In this document: piece after piece, positions 17,119-24,538 of the stretch | Layout: the number at the start of each line of letters is the position of its first letter | Numbering within the stretch: position 1 is the first letter of the stretch | Source of the DNA: Lachnospiraceae bacterium | Lineage (GTDB): Bacteria; Bacillota; Clostridia; Lachnospirales; Lachnospiraceae | Direction: 5' to 3' | Assembly (NCBI GenBank): GCA_017465845.1 | Contig: JAFTVH010000082.1 | Coordinates: forward strand, 1-35,495 | DNA length: 35,495 nucleotides | Notes under the pieces: generated by a model | Told to the model about the DNA's origin: nothing | The model's database searches: none | The model's input: the letters and a program-made list of their open reading frames with translations, nothing else | Made by a program: the position numbers and the translations under genes

Positions 17119-17244
17119 CTACTCCTCTTCCATCCTTTTAAGAAGCTTTTTTCTCTGCCTGCGGAACACCGGGACCAGAATTAATATCAACAGGAAAGAG
17201 ATACCCATTCCTGCCAGTCCGCCGAAAAATAAAATATCACCCAT
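17119..17244 (-). CDS. 41-residue single-pass membrane protein
   Basis: A short gene with all the signs of being real: AAGGAG 6 bases before the ATG at 17244, a 9-base gap after the kinase stop, and a stop 10 bases before the next ATG. The peptide begins MGDILFFGGLAGMG, has one hydrophobic segment (about 3-26) and ends with a strongly basic then acidic tail, RRQRKKLLKRMEEE. It therefore probably sits N-out with a cytoplasmic tail. No family is recognised. Position between kinase and effector genes suggests a regulatory or assembly peptide of that membrane complex. Confidence 0.75.
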   Translation of the reverse strand: MGDILFFGGLAGMGISFLLILILVPVFRRQRKKLLKRMEEE

Positions 17245-17253
17245 ATGTACTCC

Positions 17254-19578
17254 TTACTCTGCCAACCAGCCTTTAACTACAACTTCATCATAAACCTGAT
17301 ACAGATATTCCATTTCCATATCAATCTCACTCTTTGTTCCGGATTTCCTGTAAAGCTCATCACACTTATTAAAATAGCTCTCAAAGTCGTGATAATCTCT
17401 CTGTTTTGTATCCAATGATGCCTGGCCGTCAATTTCCAGGAATGCCAGCCTCTTGTATATCAGATAATTGTCGGTATACAGCTTATCGGCTTCTAACAGG
17501 CAATCTTCAGCCTCTTCATATCTTCCAAGACTCTGCAAAAATACTGCTTTATCCAGCCACTCTACCAGTGTCCCGAAACCTGAAGTAATGATTTCATCCA
17601 AAGCTTTTACTGCCGCTTCTGTGTAAGCCGTATCTTGCGTCAGCTGCCCATAATCACCATACACCTGTGCCATACGCTCCAGTACTAAAAGTTTCTTATC
17701 GGCTGCCAGATTACGACTTAAATCTTCCAATAATGCAATTCTGTCAGGATAAGCTGACTCACCATAGCCTTCGCCCAGAATTTCATCCAATTTCAGCCCT
17801 GCACTGAGTTTCACATAATCATCACCACTGGAACTGAAACATTCCTGAAGGTAATCCACTGCTTTTTCATAATCCTTCTCAAGACCGGCAATTTCTCCCT
17901 GTAAAAGCAGGATACTGTCATTTCCCAGTCCTTTGGCATTAGCCTGAATGAGGCACTCTCTTGCCTGTTCCAGATTGCCGCTTCTCGCAAGTGCAATTCC
18001 GTAATCTCTGTAATATTCCGGGACACTGCTGTCTAACAAAATAGCTTTTCGGTATTCACCGACTGCCTCCGTATACAATTCCTGCTCCAGATAACAGCTG
18101 CCGGCCAGATAATAACTTTGGCTCATCTGAGCGCTTTCCTGATACAGTGCATTATTCAGGATATTATCTTCCAGATATGCAATGGCTTCCACATATTGTC
18201 CCTGATTGTAATATTCTGATGCTACACCCAGTTTCTCAGTCAGTCCCTCCTCCGAGCGCATGCCCCAACCGATATAGGCAGCTCCGGCGCTTCCCAGGAA
18301 AAGCACAACCAGAATCACCAGGAAAAGGTCCTGTTTTCGAAGCAATCTCTTATATCTCTTGGTAGATTTCATCAGCTGCCTCATAGCAGTTAACAGCTGT
18401 GCAGCATTCTGAAAACGCTTCTTAGGCTGCTGTTCCATACCGTGCATCAGAATGTATGCAAAAGCATCATTCACAGAAGGCATCAGGTCTTCTATCGGAA
18501 CCTGTTTTTCATAACAGGGCGCAGGTTTCTTACCGGTGAGAATATGATACATCGTTGCACAGGCGCTGTAGATATCGCTTCTTTCATCTACCTTCAGCCT
18601 GGAACCGTACTTCCTGGTCAGTTCGTCTACAGATGGTCTGGAAGCAGGTTGCTGCATTGCCGTTACAGGAGAGGCTGCCTTCTGCTCCTTCTTTGAAAGC
18701 TTCCCCTTCTTCTCTGGAGCTGTAACGGCTACATAAGCCACTTCTGTTGCGTCATCGTCTAAGACCACCGTCCTGTCATCGTCAATTTCAGTTCTGTCAT
18801 CGTCAATCTCAGTTCTGTCATCGTCAATCTCAGTTCTGTCGTCATCGTTTGAGACCTCTGTCCTGCTGTCGTCAATCTCGGTCCTATCATCAGCGTCCAC
18901 CACAGTTTCGATTTCCGTCCTGTCATCATCCGTCGCACGATATGACTCATCACTTTGAGATACACTGTTCTTTCTTTCCTGCTGTTTCCTGCGACCTCTC
19001 AACTCCATCTGTATCAACTGCTCTACAGGCGAGTAAGAAGGAGAATATCCGATTGTCTCATCTTCTCCTCCACCCTGCAGCACCGATACGTTGAAATCAA
19101 TCAGGCAGATATTATTCTGTGGTGTCAACATCAGGTTAGCTGGTTTGATATCGCTATGGATAATATGCTGCTCTGAGTTATGCAGATATTCCAGTACCTC
19201 CGCCAACTGTCTGGTCCACTTAATGACTTCTTTCTCGGAAAATACCCTGCCTTCATTTAACAACTCTTGGAATGATTTTCCTTCGATAAATTCCATGACT
19301 GTGTACACTTCATCCTCATAGGCCCAAAAGTCCACGATTCCGGGAAGATATGTATGCTTCAGGCTCATGAGAATCTTCATCTCACGTTCACTGCCAATGA
19401 TACTGACTCTGTCACTCCTTATTTTCTTTAAAACCACTTTCCTTTTCAGACGTTTGTGAATACCCTGGTAGATAATTCCACCGCCTCCGGAATTGATAGG
19501 TTTAATTTCATCATAGTTTTCATTCAGTTTTTGCAGGAAATCTTGTTTATCCCTGTAATCTTCTTCCATTTTTTTCAT
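17254..19578 (-). CDS. Membrane Ser/Thr protein kinase with acidic threonine-repeat insertion and extracytoplasmic TPRs
   Basis: 774 residues. Kinase N-part: Gly-rich loop NSGGGGIIYQG (29-39), Lys51 in VVLKKI, a helix C Glu near 66, catalytic loop HSDIKPAN (141-148, Asp143) and metal site DFN (161-163) in place of DFG. The activation segment ends GYSPSYSPVEQ (177-187). The domain then resumes only at DERSDIYSACATMYHILTG (331-349), the helix F region. Between lie about 140 inserted residues with tandem DDRTEID units (217-280). A transmembrane segment (about 416-438) leads to an outside TPR region (about 445-760). Canonical one-component Hanks kinases place PASTA domains there instead. The ATG lacks a strong ribosome site. 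It heads a five-gene operon; the FHA and PP2C partners are in the neighbouring operon. Confidence 0.93.
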   Translation of the reverse strand: MKKMEEDYRDKQDFLQKLNENYDEIKPINSGGGGIIYQGIHKRLKRKVVLKKIRSDRVSIIGSEREMKILMSLKHTYLPGIVDFWAYEDEVYTVMEFIEGKSFQELLNEGRVFSEKEVIKWTRQLAEVLEYLHNSEQHIIHSDIKPANLMLTPQNNICLIDFNVSVLQGGGEDETIGYSPSYSPVEQLIQMELRGRRKQQERKNSVSQSDESYRATDDDRTEIETVVDADDRTEIDDSRTEVSNDDDRTEIDDDRTEIDDDRTEIDDDRTVVLDDDATEVAYVAVTAPEKKGKLSKKEQKAASPVTAMQQPASRPSVDELTRKYGSRLKVDERSDIYSACATMYHILTGKKPAPCYEKQVPIEDLMPSVNDAFAYILMHGMEQQPKKRFQNAAQLLTAMRQLMKSTKRYKRLLRKQDLFLVILVVLFLGSAGAAYIGWGMRSEEGLTEKLGVASEYYNQGQYVEAIAYLEDNILNNALYQESAQMSQSYYLAGSCYLEQELYTEAVGEYRKAILLDSSVPEYYRDYGIALARSGNLEQARECLIQANAKGLGNDSILLLQGEIAGLEKDYEKAVDYLQECFSSSGDDYVKLSAGLKLDEILGEGYGESAYPDRIALLEDLSRNLAADKKLLVLERMAQVYGDYGQLTQDTAYTEAAVKALDEIITSGFGTLVEWLDKAVFLQSLGRYEEAEDCLLEADKLYTDNYLIYKRLAFLEIDGQASLDTKQRDYHDFESYFNKCDELYRKSGTKSEIDMEMEYLYQVYDEVVVKGWLAE
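18770..18844. repeat. 21-bp tandem repeats encoding DDRTEID
   Basis: Three tandem 21-bp units at 18770-18790, 18791-18811 and 18812-18832 (the second and third identical, the first with two changes), plus a partial fourth. Each encodes one seven-residue DDRTEID unit. Degenerate copies continue to about 18930. The period is a whole number of codons, so copy changes keep the kinase frame. Confidence 0.9.
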
Positions 19579-19632
19579 ATGCCGCTTTCAACTCTCTTTA
19601 ATTATTTTATAAAATCTCTACCAAAGACTCTC

Positions 19633-19661
19633 TTGCTTTTTTTCAATAAATGACTTATAGT
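19633..19661 (+). promoter_or_regulatory. Predicted promoter of the plus-strand CxxC membrane gene
   Basis: TTGCTT (19633-19638) and TATAGT (19656-19661) are separated by 17 bases, 33 bases upstream of the ATG at 19694. The gap is shared with the divergent kinase operon, for which I found no convincing promoter. Confidence 0.5.
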
Positions 19662-19693
19662 ATGAGAAAGTCAAAACACTTAGGAGAAAATCT

Positions 19694-20176
19694 ATGGAAA
19701 TTAATATAATTTGTTTCTTTATACTTTTTGCATTTTATGTACTTGGCGCCTATGCTACCACTGACATCCTTCGTCTGCTTAAAGGAAGCACAACCTCTGT
19801 AAACGCCAAAGACTGTTACTGCCCCATTTGTGGCTATCGAATTCCGTTATACGATCAGATTCCCATTTTTTCCTATCTTAAAAACAAAGGGAAATGCAGA
19901 AACTGCCATTCACAGATTCCTTTTTCTGACCTTTTTCTGGAAATCTTTATTTTCCTAGGCTGCTCCATAATTACAGCAGCATGCTCCTTTTCTTGGATAG
20001 GCTTTGGACTTAGCATCGCATTCTATGAAAGTACCAAGCTGTTCTACATTATTCGAAAAGGTGCCAGAGAAGACCATTTTCTGTCCAATCTGTTAAAATC
20101 TCTTTTGAATAATCTGGTATGGTTCGTTCTTCTTGCATGCCTCTTCCTGATTCTTAAACTTGTCCGGTTTTCTTAG
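19694..20176 (+). CDS. Stand-alone prepilin-peptidase N-terminal (CxxC) domain membrane protein
   Basis: 160 residues, the only plus-strand gene. An N-terminal membrane segment (about 4-22) is followed by the zinc-binding module found at the N-terminus of many type IV prepilin peptidases: CPIC (43-46) and CRNC (68-71), around the characteristic YDQIPIFSYLKNKGKCRNC. Two or three more hydrophobic segments follow, but neither catalytic aspartate motif of the A24 peptidase is present. AGGAG lies 7 bases before the ATG. The A24 catalytic domain is encoded separately at 23869-24528 and lacks this module, so the two may together make up one split peptidase. It could instead have become a separate chaperone-like protein. 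Confidence 0.8.
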   Translation: MEINIICFFILFAFYVLGAYATTDILRLLKGSTTSVNAKDCYCPICGYRIPLYDQIPIFSYLKNKGKCRNCHSQIPFSDLFLEIFIFLGCSIITAACSFSWIGFGLSIAFYESTKLFYIIRKGAREDHFLSNLLKSLLNNLVWFVLLACLFLILKLVRFS

Positions 20177-20331
20177 AAAAATACATCGGGTTCTAAATGC
20201 GAAAATAGAACCGCAGTATTAACAGCGGAGATGTCCAGCCAGGCTGTTACCCCTTGAAACCACTCCCTGATTTCTCTGATAATCAGCGCTGAAGCCATCT
20301 CTCCCTGCTCCATTCCTCCGATTCCATCGCA
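20173..20331 (-). pseudogene. Remnant of a second PP2C phosphatase gene
   Basis: Directly after the PP2C stop (20334-20332), and in the same frame, 52 codons remain open down to a stop at 20175-20173. They begin CDGIGGMEQGEMAS, which matches the metal-binding motif of the intact neighbour, CDGIGSFSQSEIAS. The match continues through WFQGV against WFDGV. The rest of a phosphatase is missing on both sides. A 15-bp near-direct repeat (20305-20319 and 20335-20349, one difference) spans the junction and could be where a deletion or gene-conversion event occurred. An internal ATG beside GGAGG could still allow a 46-residue peptide. Confidence 0.7.
20189..20212. terminator. Weak hairpin between convergent genes
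   Basis: GGTTCTA (20189-20195) pairs with TAGAACC (20206-20212) around a 10-base loop, 13 bases after the plus-strand gene. In the minus direction ATTTTTCT follows after a few bases. It could serve as a weak terminator for the Tad operon. There is no T-run on the plus strand. Confidence 0.3.
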
Positions 20332-21069
20332 TTACTGCTCCATTTCTCCCACTACCTGCAAAACAGCGCAGGATATGTTATCTTTCTCATTCCGTTCCAT
20401 TACAAGATCAACTAACTTGCGACAAATTATTTGTATCTCTTCATTTCCGGATACCCCCCTGAATAAATCTTTTACGTCCTCATAAATAAGCTTTTTGTAT
20501 AAACCGTCGCTTCCTAAGATAAACACATCTCCCGCATTTACATTGCCATGCTGCATGTTGACATATAGTTTTCTGTTTTTACCGATATAGTTTACCAGCA
20601 GTGTTTTTTCTCTTCCTCCTATCAGTTTCAACACAACTTCATCCTGAGTCATTCGAAATAACCTGTCCTGTAAGCAATAAATCCTACTATCTCCCACATG
20701 GAAAATGAAATATTCGAAATCATAAACAAAAATCAATGACATAGTGCAGCCAATATCTATATGAGTCTTTTCACAGTACTCATAAACTAATTCATTTAGT
20801 TCCTGTATAGTCACTTCTAAATCTAAAATCAAATCTGCCTTATTGATCGGCCTTGGGAAATTTCTTCCAACACCGTCAAACCAGTTTAAAATTCCTGTAG
20901 TTACCATCTCAGAAGCTATTTCACTTTGCGAAAAGCTGCCTATACCGTCGCATACACAGGCCACTGCAAGAACCTTTTCTCCCACGGTCATGCAGTCACA
21001 TATTACGCTGTCCTGGTTCTTACTCCTGCAGTTTCCTCTATCCGTCACACACCCAACATTCAGTTTCAT
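20332..21069 (-). CDS. PP2C-family protein phosphatase
   Basis: 245 residues, the usual size of bacterial PP2C/Stp phosphatases. The metal-ligand aspartates are in place: Asp20 in KNQDS, Asp41 in VCDGIG, Asp127 in HVGDSRIY, Asp188 in LGSDGLY and Asp230 in KDNISCAV. It is soluble and cytoplasmic and would remove phosphate from Ser/Thr residues on targets of the kinase at 17254-19578. It is the last intact gene of the Tad operon, 19 bases after the FHA gene, so pilus machinery, phosphate reader and eraser are co-transcribed. A fragment of a paralogue follows in frame. Confidence 0.93.
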   Translation of the reverse strand: MKLNVGCVTDRGNCRSKNQDSVICDCMTVGEKVLAVACVCDGIGSFSQSEIASEMVTTGILNWFDGVGRNFPRPINKADLILDLEVTIQELNELVYEYCEKTHIDIGCTMSLIFVYDFEYFIFHVGDSRIYCLQDRLFRMTQDEVVLKLIGGREKTLLVNYIGKNRKLYVNMQHGNVNAGDVFILGSDGLYKKLIYEDVKDLFRGVSGNEEIQIICRKLVDLVMERNEKDNISCAVLQVVGEMEQ

Positions 21070-21088
21070 GCAGCATTCACGCCCCTAC

Positions 21089-22489
21089 TCAACAAACTTT
21101 GTATGTAATTTTCTGATTTTTTGAGATCGTGATTCTGTCACCCTGTTTAACCGTATAAGGCATATTGGCTACCAGTAATTCACCATTTAGCATAGTTCCA
21201 TTTCCTGAACCCACGTCAACGATCATGTACTCTCCACCGTTTTTCTCTATCCTAAAATGCCTTCTGCTGATAAAAGAAAAAGATGCATCAAAATTATAAT
21301 CAGCTTGTGCATTTCCTGCCTTATCATATCTTCCCACAGTTGCATGCCCTCTACTCAAATCAATTTCAACGTATTTGGGGAAATGATAACCTCTGTCCTC
21401 TTCCAACTGCAAAGTCAGCTTTCTGGTATCACTCTCGGAAGGTGTAATATAATCAATAACGGTAGCATCATAACCATCCGCATATTCATTTCCTGCTTTC
21501 ACCGGTATCTCTGTTTCGTCCACTTGAAAGCTTCTGGATCTCCCGAATGTTTCCTGAACCGGTTTCTGTGAAGGCGTTACATCGACATTACTTTTACCGC
21601 CTCCTAAAATTCCTCCCAGGAATCCTTTCGCAGGCTTATCTTTTACCGGTTCCTTTCCCACTTTAATGGGCTTTTCCTTTTTTTTGTTTTTATCTTTCTT
21701 CTTAGGTTCGTCATCAACTTCCCCAAATAAATTATTAATTAAACTTCCCTTTACATCCTCTTTTCCAAACTCTCCCTTTACAACGGGAGTATCAACCGGT
21801 GCACTCTTAACTTCTGCCTGGTTGTTCTCTTCCGGCTTTCCGGTATTCCATATTTTATTGTTAACAATTTCCTTATTAATATTTATCGGGGATGTTTTCT
21901 TACTTTCTTCTCTCTTCGGTTCCACTGGTTGCTTAACTGAAACATTACTGTTCTCTCTTGCTTCATGTGTTAAGTAATCAAGAACTGATACAACACTTAT
22001 ATTCTTTTCTTTTAAGTGACGATAAAGATTCATTACATATACAGGATCGTCACTAAGATTTATATTTAAGACAAAATCCCTGAAGAAATTCAGCACATCT
22101 TCTTCACTTTGAGTAAATTCACTATCCGGAATATATATGTATCTGATATTGGAATAATCTTTTCCCACAATAATATGTTTTTTGTCTAAACAGAAATTGT
22201 GGTAATCTAAAAGCCAGTCATTACATACCTTAAATGGATATATCATATTTTCCAGCAGTATGAGAAACTCCCTTTTTGTCATGCTCTCCGGAAGATATTC
22301 CAGACGTGTTCCTTCTCCCATTTCATATTTTACTTCGATTTCTCCGTCTATATTAACCATTTTGACCGGCAGCAAAAAATCCGGCAGATCCTGTTTGATG
22401 ACCTTTACTGCTATATCATCCAGTGTACTGGCATCCTCAATCGTCATTTTTGCATATGTCTTGCTTCCAATTACAACATCATTCAACAT
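21089..22489 (-). CDS. FHA-domain phosphothreonine-binding protein
   Basis: 466 residues from the ATG at 22489, chosen because AAGGAG lies 7 bases before it; an ATG 18 bases earlier precedes that site. The N-terminal domain (about 1-180) resembles the DUF6382-type region often paired with FHA in Firmicutes. A long charged, probably disordered linker follows (180-365), Lys-rich around 260-290. The C-terminal FHA domain (about 370-466) has GR (386-387), SRRH (408-411), and GNGTMLN (429-435), the residues that grip phosphothreonine. No transmembrane segment is present. A DATVID motif at 341-346 could be an autoregulatory phosphosite. It likely reads phosphothreonines made by the kinase and links them to the pilus machinery. 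Confidence 0.92.
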   Translation of the reverse strand: MLNDVVIGSKTYAKMTIEDASTLDDIAVKVIKQDLPDFLLPVKMVNIDGEIEVKYEMGEGTRLEYLPESMTKREFLILLENMIYPFKVCNDWLLDYHNFCLDKKHIIVGKDYSNIRYIYIPDSEFTQSEEDVLNFFRDFVLNINLSDDPVYVMNLYRHLKEKNISVVSVLDYLTHEARENSNVSVKQPVEPKREESKKTSPININKEIVNNKIWNTGKPEENNQAEVKSAPVDTPVVKGEFGKEDVKGSLINNLFGEVDDEPKKKDKNKKKEKPIKVGKEPVKDKPAKGFLGGILGGGKSNVDVTPSQKPVQETFGRSRSFQVDETEIPVKAGNEYADGYDATVIDYITPSESDTRKLTLQLEEDRGYHFPKYVEIDLSRGHATVGRYDKAGNAQADYNFDASFSFISRRHFRIEKNGGEYMIVDVGSGNGTMLNGELLVANMPYTVKQGDRITISKNQKITYKVC

Positions 22490-22521
22490 ATAAAATCTCC
22501 TTTTCATCCTGTCTGTCAGAT

Positions 22522-23859
22522 TTAAAACAATTCGAAATACTTTAATGTCAGTACTTGATAACTACCCATATCTGTTTCAACTATTGCAGCTCCTTCTATA
22601 AATGGATATGCCTGTACATATTCCGGTTCTATGACCATGTCGTTATATCTATTGATATAACCCCATTTTCCGCCATATTCCACAGCTCCCAGATTGCATG
22701 AAAAGGATTGTGCATCTCCATACTGATAATCTACAATCATTTCAGCTTTGCCATTTGCAAATCCCCACATTCCGTTTTCGTTGGCAACTGCATATAAACC
22801 GCCTTCATACCCTTTCGCTTCCGCAAATCTTGCCTGATACAGCTCTGTACCTTCCTTGTTCACCAGGAAATAACCTTTTTCATCCTTTACCATGGCATAA
22901 TTTCCTGTAAACACTTTTCCTCTGCTGTTTACTGCGACATCTGTATAGATATAATCTGTAACCGGTTTTAATGAAGCAGACAAAATTGCCCATTTTCCTG
23001 CTTTTTGAACTACATATAAACCATTGTCATTCATGTAAACATAATCAAAAGCTTCCTCTGACAACAATTTAAAAGTGCGGGAATAAATCTGATACTTTCC
23101 ATCCTTAACCCCCACAATGGCAGAAGAAGAAATATCCGTAACAAGATCAAGACCATTCTTATCTACAGCATTCCAATACCCGTTTTTATCAATCAGAGTA
23201 TATACCCCATCTAACTTTACTACTGCATATCCGTCGCAAAACCGTGTTGCTTCTTCATAAATGAAATCCAGCAATGCACTGCCATCTCCCGCTACATATC
23301 CCCACTTATTACCATCATAAGCCGGAACCAGCCAATTGTCTGCCGGCTGCTTTAATTCAGGCAGATTAATCGTTCTTGCCTTATTTGCATAAATGATCTG
23401 CTCTTTCATCTGAATCATTTCTTCTGAATCAAAAAGCTCTATACCACTTTTTAATACATTGATTGCTTTTGTATCCCTTCCATTTTCGATATACAGATCA
23501 GCAAGCACCTTATATTCGTTCTCCGCTGCTTTTCCATCTTCAATCCGCGCAGCAATCAAATCATAGTATTCATCCATCATTCCTGCTTCTAAATAAATAG
23601 AAACAAGTTCTGTCTCCAACTCCTGATTCTTCTCCGTACTATAATCATTTATGGCTGTTTTATAATTATTTACTGCACGAATATATAACTTATCCTCTAA
23701 ATAAGTCTTAGCAGTCTGTATTAATGCAGCCTGCTCTTTTGCTTCCTGGTCTGCAGTCAATGTAACAAATGCGCAAAGCCAGCTTACAGCCAGCATCGCT
23801 ATGACCAGCAAATTAATAGTGCCCTTTGTTTTTTTTACAATATTGCTTTTTCTTGCCAT
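22522..23859 (-). CDS. Membrane-anchored TPR and WG-repeat protein
   Basis: 445 residues: transmembrane segment (about 14-33), TPR-like helices (40-160), then a beta-rich region of WG (KWG) repeats (about 178-440), with NKWGYVAGDGSALLDF, GMWGFANGKAEMIVDY and GKWGYINRYNDMVIEP as clear units. The repeats probably face outside. WG repeats form propeller-like or solenoid binding surfaces, with no known enzymatic role. The gene sits 9 bases after the prepilin peptidase and 32 before the FHA gene, so it is part of the Tad operon. Its architecture (anchor, TPR, beta repeats) parallels the TPR/LRR protein of the kinase operon, which suggests that the two are related parts of one envelope assembly. 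Confidence 0.87.
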   Translation of the reverse strand: MARKSNIVKKTKGTINLLVIAMLAVSWLCAFVTLTADQEAKEQAALIQTAKTYLEDKLYIRAVNNYKTAINDYSTEKNQELETELVSIYLEAGMMDEYYDLIAARIEDGKAAENEYKVLADLYIENGRDTKAINVLKSGIELFDSEEMIQMKEQIIYANKARTINLPELKQPADNWLVPAYDGNKWGYVAGDGSALLDFIYEEATRFCDGYAVVKLDGVYTLIDKNGYWNAVDKNGLDLVTDISSSAIVGVKDGKYQIYSRTFKLLSEEAFDYVYMNDNGLYVVQKAGKWAILSASLKPVTDYIYTDVAVNSRGKVFTGNYAMVKDEKGYFLVNKEGTELYQARFAEAKGYEGGLYAVANENGMWGFANGKAEMIVDYQYGDAQSFSCNLGAVEYGGKWGYINRYNDMVIEPEYVQAYPFIEGAAIVETDMGSYQVLTLKYFELF

Positions 23860-23868
23860 GATTACTCG

Positions 23869-24528
23869 TCACCCCACAAAGTATGTAATAATCAGTCCTA
23901 TATACAGAAAAGGTACAAATGGTATTTCATCTTTACGTGTCAGCTTCTTCCTCAACAACTGGAAAACAGAAAACAAAGCACTTATCAGACAGCCATAAAA
24001 CACAGTACCCACCACATACTCACCTGTTAAAATCAACCCCAGCAGTAAGGAAAGCTTTACATCGCCACTTCCTAAACTTCCCCTGCTGAACAGGTACACC
24101 AAGCCAAATGAAATCAAACAGAATAAAAAACCCAGTATCATAGATGGTAGCATCTTGATAAGAACATCGATATCTTTCACTCCCTGAAAGCCTGTTTCCA
24201 GGAACCCAAACAGCAGTAAAATCAATAAAATCCTATTCGGTACGATTCTTTCCCACAAATCAGTCATGCAGATAATTGTCATGATTACCAACGCAGTATA
24301 CAACAATCCGAATAAATAGCCATCCAACAAGTCCGCATGATATTCATACCAGATTTTCAAAACTGCACACTCACTGAAAAATACTGTTACTATTTCCGGC
24401 ACAGTCCGGAAAAATTTCCGGTTTCTATTCTGTTCAAACTCAAAATATGGTTTCTGCCACTGTAATATCACTATATACAGTAACGGCAGGCTTATCAGCA
24501 TAACAGCCAATATTACATAATCTTTCAT
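23869..24528 (-). CDS. Prepilin peptidase, A24 family catalytic domain only (TadV/CpaA-like)
   Basis: 219 residues, polytopic. Both catalytic aspartates of the aspartic prepilin peptidases are visible: Asp90 in MTDLWERIVPN and Asp156 in LGSGDVKLS (GxGD motif). It cleaves the short basic leader of Flp pilin and TadE-like pseudopilins at the inner face of the membrane. It lacks the N-terminal CxxC/methyltransferase part, as TadV-type enzymes do; a protein with that part alone is encoded at 19694-20176. It starts 10 bases after the TadE-like gene in the Tad operon. Confidence 0.9.
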   Translation of the reverse strand: MKDYVILAVMLISLPLLYIVILQWQKPYFEFEQNRNRKFFRTVPEIVTVFFSECAVLKIWYEYHADLLDGYLFGLLYTALVIMTIICMTDLWERIVPNRILLILLLFGFLETGFQGVKDIDVLIKMLPSMILGFLFCLISFGLVYLFSRGSLGSGDVKLSLLLGLILTGEYVVGTVFYGCLISALFSVFQLLRKKLTRKDEIPFVPFLYIGLIITYFVG

Positions 24529-24538
24529 GTTTTACACC

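Noticed and set aside
18747-19094. Repetitive plus-strand open frame and repeats that might suggest a CRISPR array
   Set aside because: The 21-bp units are directly tandem with no spacers, and their period is seven codons of the kinase insert; no cas genes are present.
17254-19578. Treating the kinase as a pseudokinase because of DFN and HSD
   Set aside because: The ATP-binding Lys, catalytic Asp143, Asn148 and metal-binding Asp161 are all present, so activity is more likely than not.
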